Assembly: GCA_012845835.1 (NCBI GenBank)
Contig: JABAKD010000022.1
Location: forward strand, 11,426,718-11,490,717
DNA: 64,000 nucleotides
Direction: 5' to 3'
Source of the DNA: Undaria pinnatifida
Lineage: Eukaryota; Sar; Phaeophyceae; Laminariales; Alariaceae
Shown here piece by piece: positions 10,201 through 22,200 of this stretch (position 1 is the stretch's first letter; each line of letters begins with the position of its first letter). The notes beneath the pieces are model-generated. The model saw nothing but the letters and a program-made list of their open reading frames with translations, was not told the origin of the DNA and made no database searches. A program made the translations under genes and the position numbers.

Positions 10201-13200
10201 CCTCGGCTGGTGTTCCCCCCCGGCGGGGGAGCCATCGGCTACGCCCCCGCGGGCACCGCGGGCGTGGAGCCCGCGCGGCTCGAAGTCGGGGCGGAAACCC
10301 GAGGTGTTTCCTCCCTGGAGGTGACGCCCCAACGGCGGCAGGAAACGTTTGCCAGCGGCATCGAATGGAGAGAGAATCCGCGTCTTGGCGGGTCTGCAGC
10401 TGCATCAACTGAAAATAAACAGCGCTTTCATACGCTGGTTGTTGCAGGCATACCGTGCAGTCCTTGTAAGAAACAGGGCAACAAGAAAGCCTGGGTGAGG
10501 TTTGCAGCAAAATAAGAAGTCCGGGTGCGTTTTTGTACTGGGGATAGTGTGCAACGGACCGTCTCCCAAACAAGAAACCCAGTCGCGGTCAATACTTCTG
10601 GTTATTCTTTTGGTGTCCTGTACTGTATGTGAACATTGGAAAGGCTGTACGAAAAACAAAAAACAAAAACTGGAAAAAAAGAGGAGTGGAACTTGATGAA
10701 GGGAGCTGAGCCGGATGAAGATACGTACCAGTATCAAACCGCGATTGGAAGCGCCGAGCTGCCTACAATACGACAAACAGAGCAATAACAATCCCACCCG
10801 CTCTGTGCAGCAGCGAGACCATCAGTAGTGTTAGATTCGCGATGCTGCTGATTTTCCGGCTGTTGGGGCGGGGGGGGGGCGGAAGGCGGGTGCACATATT
10901 TCATTATCTTCATTGGCGAACCCTGGTTCACCGATAGCTCGGACACGGAAGCACTTTACCAGTTGAGTCATCCCAAACTAGGGGGTGCAACGGAAGTTTC
11001 TAAGGAGTTTCTGAACTCCTACCATGGGGAGGAGGTCAATATCAACATCACCCGCAACATGACTTCGAAGGCATTATTCGTTTGCGCAAACCGACCAAAC
11101 CATTTCTGTGCGCTACTCCAAAAACACGTACATTTGCGAATTTTTCACGCTAACCGATCGTTCCACGCTTGAGGAGGTCAACCGGTCACAAACACCATTA
11201 GTCAATTCAACAACTGCAACCCCTACCGTGGGACCGTGGAATGGCTCAGTTGTCCCCACTCTGCTATGGTTGAGAGCCCCCTGTGTACGATGCGATTCTA
11301 ACTAACCCTGACCCCAGCCTACAATCAGCCCTTGTTTAGGGCTAGTTATTTTCGTCGCTCATGCGCAGCGTGCATCAGCCATTGTGTCGAATAGGACTCG
11401 TGGTAGTTTTACGAGATAGGGCTCCCTATTAACAGGCACAAGCCACCTTCTTGCACACGTCTCTCTACCACGCAGGTTCCACGTTGGTCGCCCAATTGTG
11501 TTAGAGAAGCTCTTGTTGTAATCCAACAAAGCCACGGATCGAACTGAATCGCTGTGCGCTATGCCAATTGGTAGTATCCCCTTGTTCCTATGGGCACACG
11601 CCTTCAAAGGCATGTGAGACTCCTTTTATCCCAATATCTATATCCCACGTCCTACGTTCTAAGCCTTTGCCAGGCTCCCGGGGCAATACCATAACAGCAA
11701 GGTCTACTGGAGGCGCAACCGTAGTGTCGAATAGGTGGTAATAATGTTTATACTGCTCACCTGTCCCGCACACGCCTTCAAAGGCATGTGAGGCTCGTTT
11801 TATCGCAATAGCTATATCCCACGTCCTACATCCTAAGCCTTTGCCAGGCTCCCGGGGCAATACCATAACAGCAAGGTCTACTGGAGGCGCAACCGTAGTG
11901 TCGAATAGGTTGTAATCATGTTTATACTGATCACCTGTCCCTGTTCGCGGTGTCCACGGTCTCCTTTATACCCTTGCTTCGCTGTCGTGCCAGGTCAATA
12001 CCATAACAGCAAGGTCTACTGGAGGCGCAGCCGTAGTGTCGAATAGGTTGTGATCATGTTTATACTGCTCACCTGTCCCTGTTCGCGGTGTCCACGGTCT
12101 CCTTTAGATCCTTGCTTCGCTGTCGAGCCAGGTCTCGATCGTCCTCTACACTCTTTACCTGCCGGCAGCGAACGAACCACATCGGGAATCCGACACAAGG
12201 AGACGATAGAACTAGCACTTCATGGACTGTTTTTTTTTTCTGAAGAAGTGGCCGGGGTCCTCAAGCCAGAATCGCCGGAAACTCGTATCTTGTTTTTACA
12301 CTATTTTTGTTTTTATAGCCGAAAGGCCATGTTTTTCGTTTTTTTGCTTTTTTTTGCTATCAGGTTGCACTTGCGGTTTACTCAAAGTGCTGTTCTTATC
12401 GTGAGGTGTACCAGAGAGATCCTCAAGTAACGACCCTCAGAAACAATATGGTGCAACTCTTTCTACCTCTCAAGCTCCAAAGGGGCCAAGGGCAACCTGG
12501 CGAGTAGTCCCACGGTATGGGGTGCAGCCGAATTTTCTTAGCTAGTAGCGCGATGAAGAGCTCAAAAATCTCATTCTAGTCGGCGGTCGTAAAGTTGGCA
12601 GACTAGCCGGTAGTTCTTCGCTTCTGTTGAGCTCTCAACCGGCCAGACACGTTTGGTCCACAACATGCAACCCGTGAAACACGACTTCGAAGACGTCCGT
12701 TCGCAGAACAAACCGGTGAATCATCGCACGGAAAGGGTGCAGCAGAAGGTTTCTGAGCTCCTAGCCGAAATCACGACTCTGTAGACCTTCGTTCGCACGG
12801 TAGTCCGACCGACACTTCTTCTGTGCGCGTGTTGTCCTGAAACAAAGGTACTCGTAAAACTATCAGACTAGCCGGTCGGTAGTCGAAAAATTATCGGACT
12901 AACCGGTAGCCCCTCTCGTCAGGAGCTCTCAGCCGGCCAGACACGTTCGCCCCACAACGTGCGACCCGTACCGATGGCTCTGGGCGATGTCGAGCTTTCG
13001 ATGCCAGCCTCCAACAACGGGGTTGACTCAGCGTACGAGCGCAGTTCTTACGTCCTCCGCCCCTCCTTCTTGCTGTACACCATGTGAGACGCGCACGTCG
13101 ATATCGAAATTCTCCATGCTAACCCACTTCGCGCAAACAATAAGGCTGCATACTATTACTATAGACTATTACGGAGGACGATAGTAAATAGGACCAAATA

Positions 13201-16200
13201 TTGTTAGTAAAAATAGATGAATATATAGGTTTTTGTATCCACCGTAGGTCCTATTTACTAGGTTCCACCGTAATATATAGCTGGAATAATTACGTCTGCA
13301 TTTTTTTATCACCTCCGACTCTGAAGGAGGGTTAACGAGTAGCACCGTCTTTTTGCCAAACCTGGCACAACGCTGGTGAAAAACAAAGTTACCTTGTCCG
13401 CAAGGGCCTGAATGTCCAGCTGCCTCTCCTCCAGCTCTCTCTCCTTATCCGCGGTGTCATCGTTCGCCTTTTTTCGATCATTCTGCGACAAACCGTTTCA
13501 CACAGAAGTACGTACGTACGGGAGGAGGTTAGGCTTGGGTGCATCGGTTTCCTGCTTCGGGTTGCCTTGGTTTTCTTGTTCTGTCTGGGTGTGTTTGTCA
13601 GGCGTCGTGGATCGACTTCCTTTTTGGTATAGGTTTCTTCTTACGGTAGCTCTGGAAGTGTTTATAAGTGATCCGTATAGCTGTGAGTCGGTACGACTCA
13701 AGTCGCCAACTCTTAGACGTGACATTGGTGCACGTGTATCAACTCGTGGCTGATATAGACGCTTGCGTAGACTCTCTTGACGATGACCGCCAAGACACAG
13801 CCTTATTGAGGCATGCAAAACGCTTTATATCATCGTGCAGAGACGACGAGCCGCAAAAGATGGAGAAACATGTTGCTGGCTACTCCGAGCCAGATGTTGA
13901 TATAATGTGGTCCACGAAAAAAGCTGGTGAGGGCCAGATGAAGCAAGAGTGATCGCACTGGGAGCGAGACACGTGGGGCGCTCGTTCCTCGGTCAAAACC
14001 AAAACTAAGCACCATATGGACGCAAACGAAGCCCTATGGAAAGTACATCCCATGGCCTAACTAGGTATACCGTACACAAAATCATAGCGCTAAACAAGTC
14101 CAAAAATCTGGGCGATTCCGGTTAAGAAGCTTCCCGTCATTCAGAAAATTATTTTGTGAAACACCGACACGTCTACCCTACCACCGGTGGTAGCTCAGAG
14201 GCATGCACACCTAGCACCCACGTTTTTGGGACAAAATCCAGTTAGATTTTACTCGTAGTGCAGCACAATTTCTATTAATAGCAGAGGAAAGGAGAACCCC
14301 CCCCCCCCCCCCCCCTCCCTCACGCCCCACCCCTCCCATAGCTTACATTATATATAGGTTGGGCTGGCGTCGGTTGGCAACGACACTGTGAAACATGCCG
14401 CTCACCACACATGCTAGACCACCAGGGTACCGTTTTTTTTTTTTTGGCGGTCGATCACAGCTGGCGGTCGAGTTAGGTAATGTGTGCGGGGTGGAGAACT
14501 TTTACTTCGCACAAGGGGAATGATCGTATCACGCAGTGGCTATGGTAATGCACCCACGAGGCAGTTACATGGTACTCCCATTGCTGTCTCTGGGAGTGGC
14601 CATACTGGAAATTAAATTGACTCATTGGCGCTGTCATCCATATGCATCCGCCTCACAAGCGATACTTAGTAGGATGCAGTTCACCATTCATGCGACTGTC
14701 CGAACACCCCAAGGCGCTTCGCGCTTGATGCAAGCAATGTCTGCCTGGTTGGTGAAAACCCGATGTGCTCCGTCCCGACATTGTGGGGACGCGAGGGTCT
14801 ACGGTCATACGACTACGGCCATGCATGAGTATCGAGTACACCCCCCCCCCCCCCCCTCCTCCTCCACTAACTTAATTCGAAGCTGTCATCCATAGGCAAG
14901 AATGTACGCACAACAGGTGCGGAAGTCCGCTTCACAAGTGGTTCTTTGTAGGATACAGCTCACCCTTCATGGGACTCAAAGCCGAACATCTCTCACGACC
15001 TTTTGTGCTTGCTGCACGTAATATCTGCCTGCCCGGTGAAAACCGGACGCGTACTCCGTCCCAGTAGGGACGCGAGGATCTATGGTCTTTCGACTACGGC
15101 AATGCATGATATGAGTACACCCCCCCCCGTGCCCCTCTTCTTGCTTCGGTTTTCGGTTATGCTCACCTCGAGATCTTGCATGCGCTGCCGAATCTGCTCC
15201 GACTCTGGGAGTCCGTCGTACTTTGATAGTCGATCTGTGGCGTCCTTTAGGCTCGTTTGGAGGTCCCTCAGTGTACGTTGTTGTTCCTTCGCGTCGGGGC
15301 CACAATCAGAGCGTAGGTTTAGGGGAGGGGGGTCAGATTTTCATGTTGCAAGACATCCACCTAGTACTTGCTATCTTGTTTCTATCTTTTGCTCATCCCG
15401 ACTATTATCTTCGCATTTTTTCTTTTCTCTTTCTCCCTCCCTAGACGTAGCTCAGATCCAGGGTCACTGAAGCAGGCTCTTCTGTCCCCCCCCCCCCACT
15501 ACCATAAACGCCTTTCATATTTATCGGGAGAAGACGTCAGCTCTTTCTTCCCTCTTCGACTCGCATCGAATTGCGCCTACCCACGCTGCTAGGTGCTCTC
15601 CCCCGGTACGTGTCATACTAGTATACGACCTAAACATTCTTATTTTTATAAAACTATTTTTTAACTACGTCAGCTATGAGTTCGATAAATTTAAGGGCCG
15701 ATATTCCTGCTCATCTTTGCAAGCTGCGTCATACTGGCTCGTTTTTTACGGGTATATTGTTGTTTGAAGACATATTCAATACTCGACACGTTGAAATCTT
15801 ACCAGTTCAACGATAAATATAAGATCGATATCAGAAACACTTGAAAAATGTACGAAAATCCGAGATCTCATGGAGGGGATGAAAAAAAAACACTCCCGGG
15901 GCATAAACGATTCTTAACGATTCCGATGGCAGTACCGCATGGCCTCATATCACATGTGGAGATTGTATTCATTGTTTTCATCTCGAGCTTGTATCTGTTA
16001 TCGGACTGGTATGTATTATTAGGTGTGCGATCCGAAAATGCGCGGCATGAGCTACTGGTTGTTTCAACGTCTATCACTCATGAAGATTCCCCCCCAAAAA
16101 AAAGAAAAAAAAACGAGTCATCCCACGGAGGGTTTTCACTTTTCAGGCCAGGCGTTTCTGACGTTCTGACGTTCTGATTGGTCGAGCTTCTCAAGTGTGA

Positions 16201-19200
16201 ATCTATACTATTAAAAATAGGATAATCGTACAAGCGAATTTATTTTAGGACTACTAATAGCGCACACATATGTTGGTCGGGGTGGGCGAACGGATGTCTT
16301 CGAAGGCAAGTTTCGGGTGATGATGGATGATGATGTTCATATTGACCTGGCTCCTCGTGTGAGGCTTAGCTCAAAAAATTCTTAAAAATCTGCTGCACCT
16401 CTACCATATCGTGGGATGACTCAACACTAAGGGAAAACAGAGCCCAATCCTGAATACACAAAATGTAACCCCCTTCTGTGCCTGCTTCCGGCCTAGCATG
16501 TGCCTGCAAGACAGCACTAACTGACACATCCGAGGGAGCAACCCTTACCCGTCTCAAGACAGATCACGATCTAGATTATCTGCAGTACATCCGGTATCTG
16601 CCGTTGTGATGTGTTATGCTGGATCTGTATCCATCGAGTACAGATCTAACCCTGGAAAGTAATTTTCGCTAGATCATGTAGATCGTACGGTTCCCACCCG
16701 CTAACATGAGCTAAGACCACACAGATCTTCCCTAGAATATCTGCATCATCAAGTAGGGATCGGTGATATCTGTCCGACGTAAGTTGAAAGTCATGCCGCG
16801 TGTATGAGCGCCGGTACGGCATACCTGGAATTCGGTGCACTTGGAGTAGAGCTCCTTCCTAAACCTGAGACGCTGTACTTTCTCTCCTTCCCAGCGGGAA
16901 ATGGCCTGTCCTACCCTTGTTTCTGCCTCGCGAGTGGCGGCTTGCTGGCCTGCAAGCTGTTCCGCAACAGCAGTGGCGGGGGAAGGCAGGTAATCATCAA
17001 CTATCATCTCACGTTCTTCTTCGGCGTTTTCTCTTCAGCCTGAAACGCTCACAAAGTCCGTCAAGTACGGTGTAGCTGTCGCTGGGGAACTCGCGCGGCA
17101 GGAGGTTTTGAGTACGACTATCGCCAGCTTGTGTGTGTGTCGGTGGTGGGCGTGTCGTGTTTGCTCCGCGGTCAAAATCAACCGTTTAAGCAAGCACGAA
17201 AAAAACGGCTTCAGCCATCTTGGAACGAGTTCCTTATTTTTGATAATGCTTGTTTTTCATTTTTTGGCGCTGCCGGTGTAACTTAGAAAGGTTTGCTGGT
17301 AAAAAAATACAACTGCAGTTTCGCCGCAGGTTGGGAGTGGAAGTATTAGACTTTTACGGCGTGCAGCACGTTCTACCAAGATTGGTAGCGTTCGACGGGA
17401 TAGATGTATTGACCTTTCTCGCGATCAGTATCATCGTCGGCAATGACTGCGCGAACCCCTATGAGCACCCGAAAGGTGTGCGTCGTATTCCGCAACAAGA
17501 TAGCCTCACAGCGCTCGTAACTGCGTTAGGGGTTGCGCTTTTTTGGCCAACCTTTTTTTTTCCCTGTCCGGTTGAGCTCTTCAAGCGAGGAACTACCGGT
17601 TGGTCAAGTAATTTCCACGAAGTGTCTTCTCTTAGGACTGAGGCGTAGAAGCTTGGTCGTGTTGTGCGAACGAATGCCGTTGAAGCCGTTTTTACGGGTG
17701 AGAAATTGAGCTCCTCATGTTCGGGAGCTCTGGCACTTTCTGCTGTCCCCCTACCCGATCGACGCCGGCTGCCATCGCGTTAACCCTGTGTTGGCTAGGT
17801 TACGGTAGGAGGGTACCCCTGATTTTCACTACGGGGTCTAAACCAGTCGCTCGAGTGACTCTGCGCCTCACTGACAAAAGCAAGTTACTAGGCGATTTGG
17901 TTGGCATAACGTTGTTAACCATCCCATTGGAGATTCATATCGAAAAAATGTAACCCGCACGAAAGCCAATGACCGCATCGAACAGGGAGGTCACTCGCGC
18001 GAGTGACTCCGAGGCACGGCAACAAAAGCCCCCGAAAGGGACTCCCCTACACTAGGGTTGGTCACACACGCTGTGGGGCAATAGCCTAGAGGGTTTCAAA
18101 CACTCTTGTGTTCTAGCGGGTTGTGGTATACATATATCCGACAAAAATGTGTACCAGTGCTTTCGAGTTCGTCGAATCTCGCCGGTTTTTTGTATTGTGA
18201 CGCCACTTCCCGCCTGCTTCATGCCCGGCAGATATACTTCGGAGTTCAAGAACGCCCAGCAACATTGAGCATGGCGTATCTCATCATCGCCGTAGCCGTG
18301 GCCCGCACGCCTGTGCGGTACGCACGGTGGTATCATCCTGCCTGCACAAAAGGCAAACCCTGAAAAAACAAAATTAAAAAAAGTGTCGCCTCGGTTTAAT
18401 TGTTGAAACATTTCGTCATCGCCTTAACTTTATACCAGCATATTCTGTAGGTGTTTCGGGCTAATGAGGTGGCGTTTCTGCTGCGATCAGCGCGAGACTC
18501 TCTCGCTCAGGGCTACCACCCCCCATATTGGTTGGTCGACAACCAACCCGGCGCAACAGAAAACGCGCGTACTTTCTCCTTGCGCCACTAACTTAGTAGC
18601 AACAGCGGGTACCTCGATTTTAAGAGCGACCGATTAAGAGCAAAAGAGCATTCGGGAGTTAAGAGCGGCCACTCGGCATGTCCCGCCTCACAAAAGGCTA
18701 TATATTTCCCACTACAGATAAGAGGCGACGTGTAGTCAAGAGCGCATGTTTCGGCTTGTCACGGGGTGCTCTTAAATCGGAGTACCCACTGTACCGTAAC
18801 GCTAACTGACGCGCTTTTTTTTTCCTCGACCCTATCGACGCGATCTACCTGCGCTTCGGCCTCCTCTGCCCTGCTTTCCGCTCTCGCCCTAGCCTCTTTC
18901 GCTTCCGTAGCCGCGCGGTTGGCAAGGCTGCTGTTTCTCTCCGCCAGACCCTTTGCCGATTAACAGGTTTAAAAAAGCCGTGGGGGCCGTACTTATGTGT
19001 TGCATGCCTTAGTCATTTGATCATTTTTTTGACCACGCATCCATTTCGAGACGAGGCTGTAAAAAAGACGGGGGGGGGGGGTAAAATATATAAAACGACC
19101 TAAAAACGTATTGAAGTATATACAACGCTTGAAAAGCCGGGCGAAACAATCAACAGGCCCAAAAGCTGAGTCAAAGCCACCAAAACAAACAAAAAAATGA

Positions 19201-22200
19201 GCAACCCTCGAAGCGCCGGGCGGCCAACGACACTCCGCTCTCGCTTGCCGGCTTTAAACCCTTGTCGGACGTATAGCCCTCGGGGCGTGCGCGCTGGAGT
19301 ACAGGAGAACGGTGTGGATGGATACGATCGTGTACTCCGAGGGACCATGTCTACGGGAGAAAGTGATACACCCCCAATGAGTTTTTCCAACCGTTTCACC
19401 CCGGTGACGTCCCTATGATGTCAATAGGAGGCACTTCGACCGGTATTTCGTATGGGTAACGGCAAGGGTTAGGGGTAGGGTTAGGTTTAGTTCCATGATT
19501 TTGAAAATCCCAACGATGTAAGTCAACCACGGTAGGAGAGGTACCCCCTGTTTTCACTGCTGTATTTTGAGCCACTCGATGGCTCTCGATGGCCCTGTGC
19601 CTCAGTGTACCTCACGCACACACTGATTTTCGAGTAGAACTGAAAGAGAAAGAAAAAAAACTCGATGAATAAACCTCGTGGCCGATGAATATGCAGAAGG
19701 AACAAAAAAAATACTGCGTACAAAAAACAAAAACAAAAAGGTTTTTTTACGGACGCTTTGGGGTTAAGGGCAGACCCGTCATCCAGATACATAGTGTAAT
19801 GTAATACTAACAAAAAAAAAACGAAAAAGTGCCACCCCTATGGTACCGTAGCTCGCGTCTACCCACCTCACCGCGTGTACTAACGGTAGACCATCTGGAG
19901 CGAGGGTACGAGGTGTCGCACAAAAAAGCACGACAACTTTTGTAACAAACCGCAACGGTGTGCAGCCCGCTTTTTTCGCGGTTCGTACGACGGTATCCTA
20001 AGCTGTAGACGTAGGGACCTCGGATAACACTTTTGTGTGCTCGACTCAAAGAGCAGAGTGCAAGTGGCTGTGGATAGGGCTAAATAGGCGAGGAACGTCA
20101 TTATTGATTTTGAAAATTGAAGTTACATGTCGAAAAACTCAAAGTAATCGCAGCAGATGCAGCGTAGGCTGCTAACTGCATGCTGCCATGCGTTTAGCCC
20201 CGGACGCCGCAGGAACAATCGTCGATGAACGAAACCCAGCGGGGTATTGCATGAACACAAAGAGCAACTGTACTCGTACCTGAAGTGTCTCGGCAGATTT
20301 AAGAGCCCTCTGGGCCCTGAGTAGGTTCGCTTGGAGCCGCTCGACGTCGCCTTCAAGAGAACGCGCTTGGTTGTTCGCCTTACAAAAAAAGGAACAACAG
20401 GGAAGAAACATAGTTATTTACGGTACACCGGGTGAACGCATGTTGGCGCAAGGCAACGTTTCGTTCCCCCCCGTGGACTAGCGCGCGCACGTTTTTGAAG
20501 ACAACCTCCTTGGACAATATAATCGCGTCTTTTTAGACTACTAAGAACATGAAATGCATCGTAGTGTGGAGTGGTGTTTGCGGCGGTACATAATTGTCGC
20601 GCTACCTACCTACACAATGGAGCGAACGCGTCAACCTTTGTGGATATGACCGTTTCCTCTGAATCGAGTGTTAGTGAGCGTCAATCACGTCTGGCGTCGT
20701 CGTCGGGAATGGTGACCTAAAGGAATTTGACGTAAACGAGTGTCTGCAGCAGGCCGTGGGTGTCACAACAGGCATTTCTGAGGAATCAAAAGGAGGAATG
20801 CATCATCATCCCCCAACATGTGGTATTAGTAGATCGGATACAGGATACTAGCAAGTAAGGATCGTCATTTTTAGCAAGCAAAAGAAATGTCCTGAATCGT
20901 GGCAAAAAAAAACTGATTTTTTCGCGAATCGTGGTATTTGTCACCGTTTGTGACAACAACATCAAAAATGAAGAAAAAAAAAAAAAGTAAATGGAAAACT
21001 GAAAGTAAGATTCGCCAAAAAAAAAAAAAAAACGTGGTCTGTTTTGGAGAAAACGTGACAACGCCAATTTGCGGCACAAAATTCAACGAGTGTTTTTTTT
21101 GTTCTCACCAACCGTTGTGTTTGCGTTTGTTCCGAATCACCCCAAGGCGGCGAAAAACAACTGAATGTGATACCTCTTTTACTTCCTCCTTCGTGGTTTC
21201 ATGCGCAACTCTTTCCGCTTCCAATGCGGCCAGCGTCTCCGCCAGCGTCTCTTCCACCTCTGCTTGTCTGCTCCCGGTAGAGTAGGGTAGGGTAGGGTAG
21301 GGTAGGGCAGGGTAAGGTAGGGTAAGGTAGGGTAGAGTAGGGTAGAGTAGGGTAGGGTAGGGTAGGGTAGGGTAGGGTAGGGCAGGGTAAGGTAGGGTAA
21401 GGTAGGGTAGAGTAGGGTAGAGTAGGGTAGGGTAGGGTAGAGCAGGGTAGGGTAGGGGTGGGGAGGAGAGGGGAAGAGAGGGGGGGGGCGGGGGGAGGGA
21501 GAGGAGGGGAAGGGGGTGATCGTGCCATTTTCTGACAGAATGATGGCCATGATGGCCGGGTGGGCGAATTATCGCAAGTACAGCGCACGCTGCATGCCGC
21601 AATGGTAGAATAGAAATAACATCGTGGGCTGAAGCAACATCGCAGTAGTTAGCTAAGGAGGAGTTACGTACTAGCCGGTGTTCGAGCACAAGGGCTTCTC
21701 AGACTTGTGGAAGAATACTCCCACGTTTTTTTTGGCACTTCATGTTCTGCGTGATGAAAAAAAACTTTTTCACTACGTACCGATATATACCCGGCGCCGC
21801 CTTTCGCACCTACGGACTGCGTCATCTCGTCCGCTTTCAGCAGCTTGAATCTTCTCGGACATCTCGTCCGCCCTGTCCGCTTCCTCCTTCCACCGCACGA
21901 ACTCGGCCGACAGCCGCCGCTCATTCACGCGCAGGCGGGCCTCGAGACTCCGACACCGCCCGTTTTGATCCGCCTGCGTCGTTTGATTTTACGAAAAATA
22001 AAAATCTCGACGAAGTACGTATTATACCTACGCACAAAACGGAGTTCAGGCTGTCTCGTGCATAAGTTTTCTTGAGTCTCCCCTGTAGATTTTTTTTCCT
22101 CTTCCTGGAAATGTTCATGAGTGACCGATGACGTTGAGAATCCCATCACGCTGCACGTTGCCGGATGACCAAAAATACCAAGGTTAACATTTGTTTGACT

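Noticed and set aside
21105-21689. 194-residue minus-strand frame with Pro/Tyr/Leu/Thr repeats
   Set aside because: Mostly translation of the CCCTA array. Only the last part (exon 10, 21270-21183) is supported as coding.
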